Assembly (NCBI GenBank): GCA_017577485.1
Contig: PKRI01000005.1
Location: 1 to 64,000, forward strand
Origin: Bacillota bacterium
GTDB taxonomy: Bacteria > Bacillota > Sulfobacillia > Thermaerobacterales > RSA17
Length of the DNA: 64,000 nucleotides
Reading direction: 5' to 3'
Shown here: positions 1-8,704 of the stretch, piece after piece
How positions within the stretch are numbered: position 1 is the first letter of the stretch
Layout of the letters: each line of letters opens with the position of its first letter
The notes under the pieces: model-generated
Databases searched by the model: none
The model's input: the letters and a program-made list of their open reading frames with translations, nothing else
What the model was told of the DNA's origin: nothing
Translations under genes and position numbers: made by a program

Positions 1-1095
1 GTTGAGCTCGATCCACTTGTCGCGGCGCTGCTCGCGCGTGTGCGAGGGGTTCGTGTAGATCCAGTGCTGGAACTGGTCGATGGTCGCGATCCACGGCAGG
101 AGCGTGGCGAGCTGCTCGAGGTGGACGCGGACGGCCCGGGCGGCGTCCTCGGGGTTCTGGTAGTACTCGCCGAGGAAGTCGTGCGTGGTCAGCTCCATGC
201 TCATGGAGGCGACCTCGCAGAACTCCAGCGGGATCTCCGAGCGGTACGCCAGCAGCGGATCCTTGCGGCACAGCAGGGAGTGGAAGGCGTGGCCCGCCTC
301 GTGAATGGTGGAAAAGATGGACTGCGCCAGGTACTCCTCGTTGATGCGGGTGGTGATCCGCACGTCGTCCACCGAGAAGGCGATGGTGAACGGGTGCTCG
401 GAGCGGTCCTGGCGCCCGCGCTTGAAGTCGAAACCGATGGCCTCCAGCAGTTCCACGGTGAACTCCCACTGCTGGTCGGCGGGGTACCCCCGCCGCAGCA
501 CCGAGTCGTCCACGGCGTCCAGGCGCTCGCGGATGGCGCCCAGCAGGGGGACCAGCTGGTCCCGCAGGATGCTGAAGGTCCGCTCCACGTCGGCCGTCTT
601 CATGCCGGGCTCGAACAGGTCCAGCAGGGCGTCGTAACGACGGTCCCGCCAGCCCAGGGCGTCGGCCTTCTGCCGCTGCAGTTCCACCAGGCGCTCCAGC
701 TTCGGACGGAACACGGCGAAATCGTTGCTGCGGCGGGCCTCGATCCAGGCGTTGAACCCTTCGGAGCTGGCCCGGGACAGGGCCTCCACCAGATCAGCCG
801 GCAGCTTGACGGCCTGATCGTACTGGCGGCGCGCCAGGCGCACCACGGCGGCCTCGTCGCTGTCCGGGGGCAGGTCCCGGACGTCTTCGGCCAGTTGATC
901 CAGCAGTTCCCCGACTTCAGGGCTGGTGAACAGCGAGTGGATCAGCCGGCTGAGGGTGGCCTGCTGGTCGGCCCGGGCCCGGGCACCCCCCGTCGGCATG
1001 TACGTCTGTTCATCCCAGGCCAGCACCGCCGCGGCTTTGGACAGGTCGCTCACCTGGCGTAACCGGGCAAGCAACTGCTCGTATCGGGGATTCAA
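1..1095 (-). CDS. M3/M32-type zinc metallopeptidase (oligoendopeptidase-like), C-terminus outside window
   Basis: Cytoplasmic metallopeptidase expected to trim imported oligopeptides. 365 codons are visible; the gene runs off the left edge. The zinc motif HEAGH is at residues 265-269, with a downstream E-V-A-S-M-S-M-E helix that supplies the third ligand in family M3. The N-terminal 250 residues look like M32 carboxypeptidase Taq (AWDEQTYMPTGGA, then a QYDQAVKLP segment), whereas the part after HEXXH (PLEFCEVASMSMELTTHDFL, PWIATIDQFQHW) is M3/PepF-like. The start is TTG at 1095, preceded by GGTGG ten bases upstream; no better start is seen. It lies 78 bp behind the DppC-like permease on the same strand, so it is probably the last gene of a peptide uptake and degradation unit. 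Confidence 0.85.
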   Translation of the reverse strand, partial: MNPRYEQLLARLRQVSDLSKAAAVLAWDEQTYMPTGGARARADQQATLSRLIHSLFTSPEVGELLDQLAEDVRDLPPDSDEAAVVRLARRQYDQAVKLPADLVEALSRASSEGFNAWIEARRSNDFAVFRPKLERLVELQRQKADALGWRDRRYDALLDLFEPGMKTADVERTFSILRDQLVPLLGAIRERLDAVDDSVLRRGYPADQQWEFTVELLEAIGFDFKRGRQDRSEHPFTIAFSVDDVRITTRINEEYLAQSIFSTIHEAGHAFHSLLCRKDPLLAYRSEIPLEFCEVASMSMELTTHDFLGEYYQNPEDAARAVRVHLEQLATLLPWIATIDQFQHWIYTNPSHTREQRRDKWIELN

Positions 1096-1173
1096 GGGCC
1101 TACACCCACCTTGCACCAGGATGGACACGCCAGTTAGATTGTCACCGGCCGGTGCAAATCCTGCCCCGGCGCT

Positions 1174-1998
1174 TCACCGCCGGGTGCGGGGGTCCAGCAG
1201 GTCGCGCAGGCCGTCGCCCAGCAGGTTGAAGCCCAGGACCGCCAGGGCCACGAACAGCCCCGGGAACAGGCCGAACCACGGGGCCACCCCCAGGTAGCCC
1301 TGGGCCTCGTCCAGCATCCTCCCCCACGACGGCTGCGGCGGCTGCGTGCCCAGGCCCAGGTAGCTCAGGGCCGCCTCGGCCAGGATGGCCGAGGCCATGG
1401 TGACGCTGGACTGCACGATCAGCGGCGCCGACAGGTTGGGCAGGAGATGCCGGGTGAACAGCCGGCCCGGCCCGGCGCCCACGGCCCGGGCGGCCTCCAC
1501 GAAGGCCCGCTGGCGCAGGGTGAGCAGGCCGGCCCGGGTGAGCCGGGCGAACACGGGCGCCGCCGCCACGCCGATGGCCAGCATGGCGTTGAAAATGCCC
1601 GGTCCCAGGGCCGCCACCACCAGCAGCGCGAACAGCAGGCCCGGGAAGGCGTACAGGGCGTCGGCCAGGCGCATCAGCACCTCGTCCAGCCACCCGCCCG
1701 CCAGGCCGGCCAGGGCGCCCATGGTGACGCCCAGCGTCAGGGCAACACCCAGGGACACCAGGGCCACCCCCAGGGCCGTGCCCGTGGCGGCCAGCACGCG
1801 GCTCAGGATGTCCCGCCCCAGATGGTCGGTGCCGAAGGGGTGCTTGGCCGAAGGGGGCTGCAGGCGGTTGTCGATGTCGATGGCGGTGACGTCGTAAGGC
1901 AGCCAGATCTGGCCAAGCAGCGCCAGCGCCGCCAGGGCCGCCGTGATCCCTACTCCCAGGGCCAGGCTCCGGTGCCGCCGCCACAACCCCGCCATCAC
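1174..1998 (-). CDS. Dipeptide/oligopeptide ABC transporter permease, DppC/OppC type
   Basis: Inner-membrane permease subunit of a peptide/nickel-class ABC importer, 274 aa, the normal DppC length. One N-terminal membrane segment (about residues 13-31) precedes the binding-protein-dependent transport domain. The family motif FGTDHLGRDI and an EAA loop (EAARAVGAGP...LLPN) are clear. Its GTG start overlaps the stop of the DppB-like gene by 4 bp (GTGA), so the pair is translationally coupled. No ATPase (DppD/DppF) gene follows; ATPase subunits would have to come from elsewhere. The substrate cannot be read from sequence; the peptidase downstream favours peptides. Confidence 0.9.
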   Translation of the reverse strand: MMAGLWRRHRSLALGVGITAALAALALLGQIWLPYDVTAIDIDNRLQPPSAKHPFGTDHLGRDILSRVLAATGTALGVALVSLGVALTLGVTMGALAGLAGGWLDEVLMRLADALYAFPGLLFALLVVAALGPGIFNAMLAIGVAAAPVFARLTRAGLLTLRQRAFVEAARAVGAGPGRLFTRHLLPNLSAPLIVQSSVTMASAILAEAALSYLGLGTQPPQPSWGRMLDEAQGYLGVAPWFGLFPGLFVALAVLGFNLLGDGLRDLLDPRTRR

Positions 1999-2951
1999 TG
2001 CCGCACCCTCGGGTCTACCATGGCGTAAACGGCGTCCACCACGAAATTGACCAGGACCACCGCCAGGGCCGCGAAGGCCACGGCGCCCTGCACCACCGGC
2101 AGGTCCCGGGCGGCGATGGCGTTCAGCAGCAGCTGACCCAGGCCCGGCAGTGCGAAGACCGTCTCCACCACGATGCTGCCGGCCAGCAGCTGTCCTACCT
2201 GCAGGCCCAGCACCGTCAGCGGCGGGATCAGGGCGTTGCGCAGCGCGTGGCGGTAAAGGACCACCCGCTCGCTCAGGCCTTTGGCCCGGGCGAAGCGCAC
2301 GTAGTCTTGCTCCAGCACCTCCAGCACCGACGACCGCACCAGGCGCGTCAGCACCGCCGCCTGGGGCAGGGCCAGGGCCAGTACCGGCAGCACCAGGCTT
2401 CGGGCCCAGGTGACCGGGTCCTGGGTGAAGGGCACGTAGCCCGCCGCCGGCACCCAGCGCAGCCGCACCGAGAAAACCAGGATCAGCAGCATGCCCACCC
2501 AGAAGGACGGCACCGCCAGTCCCGCCTGGCTGAAGACCACGGCGGCGGCGTCGCCCAGGCGGCCGCGGCGGGTGGCCGCAAAGATGCCCAGGGGGCCCGC
2601 CGTCAGCACCGCCAGCAGGGTGGCGCCGGCGGTCAGCGCCAGCGTCACGTCCAGGCGGCCGGCGATCAACTGGAGCACCGGCAGGTCATAGCGCAGCGAC
2701 GTGCCCAGGTCTCCCCGCACCAGGCCGCCCAGCCAGTCCCACAGCTGCACCAGCACCGGCCGGTCGTAGCCCAGCAGGGCGCGGATCCGCTCCACGGCGG
2801 CCGGGTCGCCGTCGGTCCCCACGATCAACCGGGCCGGGTCGCCGGGCAGGACGCGCAGGGCCAGGAAAGTGATGGTGCTGACCAGGAGGGCCGTGACCAG
2901 CAGGCTGGCCAGGCGGCGCAGCAGCCGGGCCCTCAGTTCCCGCCCTTTCAA
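1995..2951 (-). CDS. Dipeptide/oligopeptide ABC transporter permease, DppB/OppB type
   Basis: 318-aa inner-membrane permease, partner of the DppC-like protein. The N-terminal membrane helix is followed by the DppB hallmark FLALRVLPGDPA and an extracytoplasmic segment with GYDRPVLVQ...GDLGTSL, then five further membrane segments. The EAA loop reads YVRFARAKGLSER...HALRNALIP. The start is TTG at 2951, which shares bases with the stop of the binding-protein gene (TTGA), so the order of translation is binding protein, DppB, DppC. Family assignment is secure; the substrate is inferred from context only. Confidence 0.9.
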   Translation of the reverse strand: MKGRELRARLLRRLASLLVTALLVSTITFLALRVLPGDPARLIVGTDGDPAAVERIRALLGYDRPVLVQLWDWLGGLVRGDLGTSLRYDLPVLQLIAGRLDVTLALTAGATLLAVLTAGPLGIFAATRRGRLGDAAAVVFSQAGLAVPSFWVGMLLILVFSVRLRWVPAAGYVPFTQDPVTWARSLVLPVLALALPQAAVLTRLVRSSVLEVLEQDYVRFARAKGLSERVVLYRHALRNALIPPLTVLGLQVGQLLAGSIVVETVFALPGLGQLLLNAIAARDLPVVQGAVAFAALAVVLVNFVVDAVYAMVDPRVRQ

Positions 2952-4564
2952 CGTTCCGCCAGGTATACGTCGCGCAGGTCGACCACGTACACCGGGTAGA
3001 TCTTGTAGCCTTCCACCGCCGCGGCCATCCCGGCCAGCACGTGGGGATCCTGGATGAACAGGTTGGCCGCGTCCCGGGTGATCAGCATCTGGATCTCGTC
3101 ATAGATCCGCTTCCGTTCGTCGAAGCTGACGGCCCGGCGCCCTTCCACCAGCAGCCGGTCGACCTGCGGGTTGTTGTAGCTGAAGTAGTTGCTGCCGTGA
3201 TCGGAGGCGTAGCGCCCCAGCAGGGCGTCGGGGTCCAGGCGCCCCGTATGCCCGATGATGGTCAACTGGAACTGCCGGTCGCCGTAGACCCGTTCCAGCC
3301 AGGTTCCCCACTCCACCACCTCCAGTCGGAGCCGGATGCCGACCGCCTCCAGCTGCTCGGCGATGATCTCGCCGGACTGGATGTGCAGGGAGTAGGGCTC
3401 GGGCAGGGTCAGGACCGCCTCCAGGCCCTGCTCGTAGCCGGCTTCCCGCAGCAGCGCCCGGGCCCGGTCCGGGTCGTGGGGATAAACCTGCTCGGTGGCC
3501 GGATTGTAGAAGGGCAGCACCGGCGTCATGTGGGTGGCGATGGGCGTCCCGAAGCCCCAGGAGGCGCCGGCGATGATGGCCTGGCGGTCCACGGCGTGGA
3601 GGATGGCCTGCCGCACCCGCGGGTCGTCGAAGGGCTCCGCCGCGTTGTTGATGGCCATCAACTGGACCAGGTTCTGGGGACCCGACACCACCTTGAAGGC
3701 CGGGTCCGCCTCCAGCATGAGGGCGTCGCTGCCGGTCATGCGGGGAATCAGGTGGATGTCGCCGGCCTGCAGCGCCGCCAGGGCCGTGGCCGGGTTGTCG
3801 ATGAACCGGAACTCCACCCGGTCCAGGTACGGCAGGTCGCCGTCCCAGTAGTCGTCGAACCGCTCCAGGATGATCCGTGAGCCGGGTTCCCAGGCGGCGA
3901 AGCGGAAGGGCCCGCTGCCCACGGGCCGGTTGGACAGCGTGTCCACCGCCTCTTCCGGCACGACGGCGGCGTTGAGGTTGGCCAGGTTGGCCAGCAGCGC
4001 CGCGTCGTAGTCGGCGGTGCGCAGGACCAGCGTGCGGTCGTCGGGCGTCTCGATCTCGACGATGGAGGCGTAATCGGCCCGGCGCGGGGCGCCGGTGGCC
4101 TCGTCCAGGATGCGCCGGAGGCTGAAGGCCGCGTCGCGGGACGTCACCGGCCGGCCGTTGTGGAAGCGGGCGTTGTCACGAAGGATGAAGGTATAAGTCC
4201 TCCCGTCCTCGGATACTTCCCACCATTCCGCCAGGCCCGGCACGATCCGGCCGTCGGGCGACGCCCGGACCAGCGTGTCGAAAAAGTTGACGGCGATCTC
4301 GAAGGCGGCGGCGGCCTCCACCTTGTGGGGATCGAACCCGTTGGGCGGCTCCACGGGCACCGCCACCACCAGCGTCCCCCCGTGGCGGGGTTCCGCCGCG
4401 GCCGGGCCGGGGTCCGCCGGAGCCGCTCCCGGGCCGCCGGCGCTCCCGCCCCCGGGGCCGGAGCCGGGAGTACCGCAGGCGGCCAGCCACAGCGCCGCCG
4501 CGGTCACCGCCGCTGCCGCCGTCCGGCGCCGGCCGGCCCTCGTGGCAAGACTCCTCGCGCGCAT
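2948..4564 (-). CDS. Peptide/nickel-class ABC transporter substrate-binding lipoprotein (SBP_bac_5 family)
   Basis: 538-aa extracytoplasmic solute-binding protein. A basic N-terminus and hydrophobic stretch lead to a lipobox LAACG, so it should be lipid-anchored, followed by a Gly/Pro/Ala-rich linker of about 45 residues. The mature part has the SBP_bac_5 features GTLVVAVPVEPPNGFDPH, LAEWWEVSEDGRTYTF and LRDNARFHNGRPVTSRDA. ATG at 4564 has GGAGGTG nine bases upstream; the longer upstream reading frame lacks a signal sequence. First gene of the binding protein-dppB-dppC overlap set, 26 bp behind the HAD gene on the same strand. Confidence 0.92.
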   Translation of the reverse strand: MRARSLATRAGRRRTAAAAVTAAALWLAACGTPGSGPGGGSAGGPGAAPADPGPAAAEPRHGGTLVVAVPVEPPNGFDPHKVEAAAAFEIAVNFFDTLVRASPDGRIVPGLAEWWEVSEDGRTYTFILRDNARFHNGRPVTSRDAAFSLRRILDEATGAPRRADYASIVEIETPDDRTLVLRTADYDAALLANLANLNAAVVPEEAVDTLSNRPVGSGPFRFAAWEPGSRIILERFDDYWDGDLPYLDRVEFRFIDNPATALAALQAGDIHLIPRMTGSDALMLEADPAFKVVSGPQNLVQLMAINNAAEPFDDPRVRQAILHAVDRQAIIAGASWGFGTPIATHMTPVLPFYNPATEQVYPHDPDRARALLREAGYEQGLEAVLTLPEPYSLHIQSGEIIAEQLEAVGIRLRLEVVEWGTWLERVYGDRQFQLTIIGHTGRLDPDALLGRYASDHGSNYFSYNNPQVDRLLVEGRRAVSFDERKRIYDEIQMLITRDAANLFIQDPHVLAGMAAAVEGYKIYPVYVVDLRDVYLAER

Positions 4565-4590
4565 CGCTGCACCTCCAGGCTGGGCGGCGG

Positions 4591-5331
4591 TCAGCGGGCG
4601 GCCCCCGCGGCGGGGCCGCCGCCCCGTCCCTCCTCCAGGTATCGCACCACGCCCCACAGGTCATGGACCACGGGGCAGTCCCAGGTCTCCCCGCAGTCCA
4701 CGTGGGGCAGCCGGTCGATCAGCACGAAGCGGAACCCCGCGGCCAGGGCGCCCGGGGCATCGTCGTGGTAGTTGTCGCCGACGTAGAGGATGCGGCCGGC
4801 GGGCAAGCCCAGGCGGCGGGCGGCCCGGCGGAAGATCTCGGGGTCGGGTTTGGCCACGCCCTCCAGGGCCGAAAACAGCGCCGCGTCCAGCAGCCGGTCC
4901 AGGCCCAGGCGCGCCACGGTGGCCGGCCCCGACGCGTCCCAGTTGGACACCAGCCCCAGGCGGTAGCCCCGGGCACGCAGGTCCTCCAGCACCGCGCGGG
5001 TTTCGGGGTAAGGCTCCCAGTCGGCCCGGGGCCGCGGCTGGGAGAACATCATCTCCGCCACCCGGCGGGGATCCAGGTCCAGGTCCAGTTCAGCGAACAG
5101 CCGCTCCAGGTAACGGGAATAGTAGGTGCGGGGGTCCTGGGCCAGCAGGCCGGGATGTTCCCGCATGAAGTACTTGTCCGTCCGGTAGTAGGCGGCCGCC
5201 AGGCGTCCGGCTTCCACGGGACGGCCCAGGCGCTCGAGCAGGCCGCCCATGATCTGCTCCCGGGGATAGCGGATCAGCGTGAGGCCCAGGTCGAAGACGA
5301 CAGCCTCGAAGGCGTGCTCCCCGCCCCTCAC
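4591..5331 (-). CDS. HAD superfamily hydrolase
   Basis: 246-aa soluble haloacid-dehalogenase-like phosphohydrolase. Motif I is VVFDLGLTL: the nucleophile Asp is present but the +2 position is Gly rather than Asp, as in a subset of HAD proteins. Motif II is VSNWD, motif III lies in GVAKPDPEIF and motif IV is GDNYHDD. A helical cap lies between residues of motif I and II. GTG at 5331 is preceded by GGGGGAGG at good spacing; a longer start at 5376 is possible but has a poor ribosome site. It sits between the metallo-hydrolase and peptide transporter genes in one codirectional series. The substrate is unknown. Confidence 0.85.
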   Translation of the reverse strand: MRGGEHAFEAVVFDLGLTLIRYPREQIMGGLLERLGRPVEAGRLAAAYYRTDKYFMREHPGLLAQDPRTYYSRYLERLFAELDLDLDPRRVAEMMFSQPRPRADWEPYPETRAVLEDLRARGYRLGLVSNWDASGPATVARLGLDRLLDAALFSALEGVAKPDPEIFRRAARRLGLPAGRILYVGDNYHDDAPGALAAGFRFVLIDRLPHVDCGETWDCPVVHDLWGVVRYLEEGRGGGPAAGAAR

Positions 5332-5430
5332 GTCCCAACCCTCCCCCGGGGCCTGGCTCTCTAACGAGTATAGCAACGAGCACAGCGGCTTGGCGCGGGG
5401 TGCGGGCGCGGCGGGCAGGCGGCGGGCGGC

Positions 5431-6231
5431 TCAGACCGGGTAGGTCTCCAGCGGCCGGGCCGGCTCCACGGGGACGGGCCCGGCGGCGGCCGCAGCGGCC
5501 GCGAACCGGTCGGGGTCGAAGCCCATGGCGATGTGGGTCAGCAGCAGGCGGCGGGCGCCGGCCTCGGCGGCGGCCTGGGCGGCCAGGGCCGGCGTCAGGT
5601 GGCCGATGTGGCCGGCCCGATCGGCCATCTCGTCGGGCAGGGTCGCCTCGCACACGAACAGGTCGGCTTCCCGGGCCAGGCCGGCCAGCGCGGGCGTGGG
5701 GCCGGTGTCGGCGCTGAAGACGAAGGACGCGCCGCCGTGCTCCAGCCGCACCGCCCACGTCTCCACCGGGTGCTCCACCCGGGCGCAGCGGACGGCCAGG
5801 TCGCCGATGCCGCGGGCCTCGGCGGCGGCCAGGGGGTGCACTTCCAGGGTGGGGTCATCCAGGAGCCGCTCCAGGGCGGCGGCGGTCTCCGGCGCCGCGT
5901 AGACCGGCAGCGGCCGGCGCTGGGACAGGCGCCGCCAGGCCACCCACTCGATCAGGTGGGGCAGCACCACCAGGTCGCTGACGTGGTCCGGATGGGCGTG
6001 GGTCAGGATCAGGGCCGCCAGGCGCCAGGGCGGCAGCACCCGCAGCAGGTTGGCCAGCACGCCGGCGCCGCAGTCCACCAGCACGTGGGTGGTGCCGGTG
6101 GAAACCAGGTAGCCCGTGGTGGCCTCGCCCGGCGCCGGGTACGAACCGGCCCGGCCCAGGCAGGTGACCCGGAAGCCCCGGCCCGGCGGCTCGAGGTCGT
6201 CGGGCGGCATGACCAGGCCGGGAGCCAGCAC
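5431..6231 (-). CDS. MBL-fold metallo-hydrolase (RNase Z/arylsulfatase-like subgroup)
   Basis: 266-aa metallo-beta-lactamase fold protein. The di-metal motif THAHPDH is at residues 77-83 after a short CGAG strand, with the later SADTG block that carries the bridging Asp and a C-terminal LLTHIAMGFD histidine segment. The spacing resembles the ribonuclease Z/ElaC-like hydrolases, but an RNase Z exosite arm is not obvious, so RNA processing is not claimed. GTG at 6231 follows AAGGGGAGG; the ATG seven codons later is an alternative. It lies 23 bp after the class II aldolase and is probably cotranscribed with it. Confidence 0.85.
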   Translation of the reverse strand: MLAPGLVMPPDDLEPPGRGFRVTCLGRAGSYPAPGEATTGYLVSTGTTHVLVDCGAGVLANLLRVLPPWRLAALILTHAHPDHVSDLVVLPHLIEWVAWRRLSQRRPLPVYAAPETAAALERLLDDPTLEVHPLAAAEARGIGDLAVRCARVEHPVETWAVRLEHGGASFVFSADTGPTPALAGLAREADLFVCEATLPDEMADRAGHIGHLTPALAAQAAAEAGARRLLLTHIAMGFDPDRFAAAAAAAGPVPVEPARPLETYPV

Positions 6232-6254
6232 CGCCGCCTCCCCTTCCCTGCCGT

Positions 6255-7337
6255 TCAGGTCATCGGCACCTCGCGCTGGATGCGGCCCTCGATGCGCTCG
6301 AAGATGTCGTCCAGGCTGCGCCCTGTGATGGTCAGGCCGTGGTTGCGCAGGCCGATCACCGCCCGCGACGGGTCAGGCGCCTGCCGCACCAGTTCGGCCA
6401 CCGCCGTGGCCAGTTCGTAGGTACCGCAGGGGTAGTTGATCTGGGTGGACGGCACGCCGTCCATCCAGGCGTGCACGTGGACGATGGCGCCCACCTCGGG
6501 ATGCTCCCGGTAGATCATGTAGTGCTCGATGGCGTCCACCGACACCCGCCGCGGCTCCCGGTCGGCCGGCACGCTGAGGACCATGGCCTGCTTCTCGGCG
6601 TCATAGTCCACCACCAGCAGGATGTCGCGGCCGATGACCTCCAGGTTGGACTTGTCGACGCCGCTGGCGCTCATCCAGAAGGTCTTCTCGTCGCGGCGGA
6701 CGCTGAGGTTTCCGTAGGACAGGCCCCCGATGCCGTAGAGCCTGCGCAGGTGCCGCAGTTCCCGCGGGGGCAGGTACTTGTCCAGAGGGAAGGGCGCGGG
6801 CAGCAGGTCCAGCGCCTGCAGCCGCTTGCCGGCTTCCCGCAGGGCCCGGGTGTGCTCGTCGCCGTCCCACAACTCCCGCGGCAGGTCGGGCACGAAAATG
6901 TTGTCCAGCACGAACCGGGAGGTGGCCAGCGGGCTCAAGCGCTGGTAGACCTCCTGGAAAAACTCCATCTCGTGGTCGGGATCGTAGGTGACGGTGTAGT
7001 GGCCCAGCTCCGGCGTGACGAAGTGCATGGTGCGGCCCTCGGCCTCGTCGGCCACGTAGATGAACAGGTTGGAGAGGGTCCGGACCAGCATGGGATAGCA
7101 GTTTTCCAGCACGCGGTCCACCGGAGGCCCCTCGACGACGGTCACCACGAAGGTGCCCCGCGACTTGCGGCGGAAGGGCTTGAGGTCGCCGGGGTCAAGG
7201 AACTGGACGGCCAGGCCCAGATCTTCGTCGTCGGGAGCGACCGGTTCATGACCGTGAAGCTGAAGCACCATGCGCAAACCTTCCTGAAGTTGACGGGCAA
7301 AACCGGCAGGCGCGTCGCCAGTGATGGTGTAGCGCAA
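6255..7337 (-). CDS. Class II aldolase/adducin-family protein with extra N-terminal domain
   Basis: 360 aa. The C-terminal ~200 residues are a class II aldolase domain: YGNLSVR, a DKSNLE segment, the zinc histidine pair in IVHVHAWMDG and the closing block GLRNHGLTITG. These enzymes split or epimerise sugar phosphates or related ketols using zinc. The first ~140 residues (including FVVTVVEGPP and ELGHYTVTYDP) are not part of the usual aldolase and I do not recognise them. TTG at 7337 has GGAGGTG six bases upstream, a better site than the ATG at 7352. It heads the minus-strand unit and is divergent from the gene at 7460. The substrate is unknown. Confidence 0.8.
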   Translation of the reverse strand: MRYTITGDAPAGFARQLQEGLRMVLQLHGHEPVAPDDEDLGLAVQFLDPGDLKPFRRKSRGTFVVTVVEGPPVDRVLENCYPMLVRTLSNLFIYVADEAEGRTMHFVTPELGHYTVTYDPDHEMEFFQEVYQRLSPLATSRFVLDNIFVPDLPRELWDGDEHTRALREAGKRLQALDLLPAPFPLDKYLPPRELRHLRRLYGIGGLSYGNLSVRRDEKTFWMSASGVDKSNLEVIGRDILLVVDYDAEKQAMVLSVPADREPRRVSVDAIEHYMIYREHPEVGAIVHVHAWMDGVPSTQINYPCGTYELATAVAELVRQAPDPSRAVIGLRNHGLTITGRSLDDIFERIEGRIQREVPMT

Positions 7338-7459
7338 TACCGGCACCTCCATTCCCTCTGCTCCCAACCTTAACGCAGGGCGGCGGCCCAGGCAATCGCC
7401 GGTAGGGTTGTGGAGCCCACCGCCTAAGAGAAGAAGACGAACCCTCAGGGAGGGAGTCC

Positions 7460-8704
7460 GTGACCAGCAAGGACCAGGCCCGGCGCCGGGTGTACGCGGA
7501 ACTGAGGCGGCTGGGCGCCGCCCGGTTCCCCTTCCCCATCGAGGGCCGCATCCCCAACTTCCGGGGAGCCGAGGCGGCGGCCCGGCGCCTGCGCCAGCTG
7601 GACGTGTACCGCCGGGCACGGGGCGTCAAGGTCAACCCCGACGCGCCGCAGCTGCCGGTCCGCCGGGCGGCGCTGGCCGACGGCAAGACCCTGTACATTC
7701 CTACGCCCCGGCTGCGGGGCGCCTTCCTGCGCATCCGTCCCCAGGACGTGCCCCCGGGCGAACTGGCGCGAGCCGCATCGCTGAGCCACGCCGCCCGCTA
7801 CGGCCGGCCGGTAACCCTGGCGGAACTGGCCCGGGAGCGGCCGCCCATCGACCTGATCGTCACCGGCTCGGTGGCGGTGACCCGCGGCGGCGACCGGGCC
7901 GGCAAGGGCGAAGGATACGGCGACCTGGAGTACGCCATCCTGCGCGAACTGGGCTACCCCCACATTCCCGTGGCCACCACGGTGCATCCCGCCCAGATCG
8001 TGGAGGACCTGGAGGCCGGCGACCACGACCTGGTGGTGGACTACGTGGTCACCCCGGACGAGGTCATCGTCACCGGCAGCCGGCGGCCGCGGCCCGAAGG
8101 CATTGACTGGGACCGGCTTCCCGCCCGGGCCCTGGAGGAGATGCCGGTGCTGGCGGAACTGCGGGCGCTGACCTGGCAGCGGCAGTCGGTCCCCGACGTG
8201 CTGGCGCCGGGCCTGGCGGTGGTGTTCGTGGGCCTCAACCCCGGGCGCCACAGCGCCGCCGCCGGCCATCATTTCGCCGGACCCGCCAACCACTTCTGGC
8301 GGCTCCTGGCCGAGGCCGGCTTCACGCCCCGTCAACTGGCCCCTTCGGATGACCGCCTGCTGCCGCGCTGGGGCATCGGCATCACCAACCTGGTCAGCCG
8401 GCCCACCCGCGGTGAGGCCGACCTGGACTGGGACGAGATGCTGGCGGCGGCCCGGGACCTGCGGCGGAAGATGGCCGATTACCGCCCGCGGGTGGTGGCC
8501 CTCCTGGGCAAGCAGGTGTACCGGGCCTACGCCGGGCTTGCCCGGTCGGCGCCCGTGGCCTGGGGGCTGCAGCCGCGGCAGACCGTGGCCGGCATCCTGG
8601 AGTTCCTGGCTCCCAACCCGTCGCCCCGCAGCACCGTGCCCTATGAGGAGCGGCTGCGGCTGTTCCGCGACCTGCGGCGTTTGGGCCTGGAGGCGGGACC
8701 GTGA
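7460..8704 (+). CDS. Fusion: 5-formyltetrahydrofolate cyclo-ligase-like domain + mismatch-specific DNA glycosylase (Mug/TDG family)
   Basis: 414-aa two-domain protein. Residues ~1-215 match the 5-FCL-like (MTHFSD/archaeal) fold, with PTPRLRG, VTGSVAVTRGG and the phosphate-binding stretch GKGEGYGDLEY. Residues ~235-414 are a uracil-DNA glycosylase of the Mug/TDG class: FVGLNPG at about residue 256 (the first catalytic motif) and LAPNPSPRS near 390 (the second). Mug removes U or T mispaired with G. GTG at 7460 follows GGGAGGGAG. The stop overlaps the GTG of the permease by 4 bp. Each half is clear; a joint role, for example keeping folate and dTMP supply tied to uracil repair, is only a guess. 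Confidence 0.85.
   Translation: MTSKDQARRRVYAELRRLGAARFPFPIEGRIPNFRGAEAAARRLRQLDVYRRARGVKVNPDAPQLPVRRAALADGKTLYIPTPRLRGAFLRIRPQDVPPGELARAASLSHAARYGRPVTLAELARERPPIDLIVTGSVAVTRGGDRAGKGEGYGDLEYAILRELGYPHIPVATTVHPAQIVEDLEAGDHDLVVDYVVTPDEVIVTGSRRPRPEGIDWDRLPARALEEMPVLAELRALTWQRQSVPDVLAPGLAVVFVGLNPGRHSAAAGHHFAGPANHFWRLLAEAGFTPRQLAPSDDRLLPRWGIGITNLVSRPTRGEADLDWDEMLAAARDLRRKMADYRPRVVALLGKQVYRAYAGLARSAPVAWGLQPRQTVAGILEFLAPNPSPRSTVPYEERLRLFRDLRRLGLEAGP

Noticed and set aside
5331-5376. Promoter with TATACT before the HAD gene
   Set aside because: TATACT is present but no -35 at normal distance, and the gap is too short to decide; read-through from the metallo-hydrolase gene is as likely.
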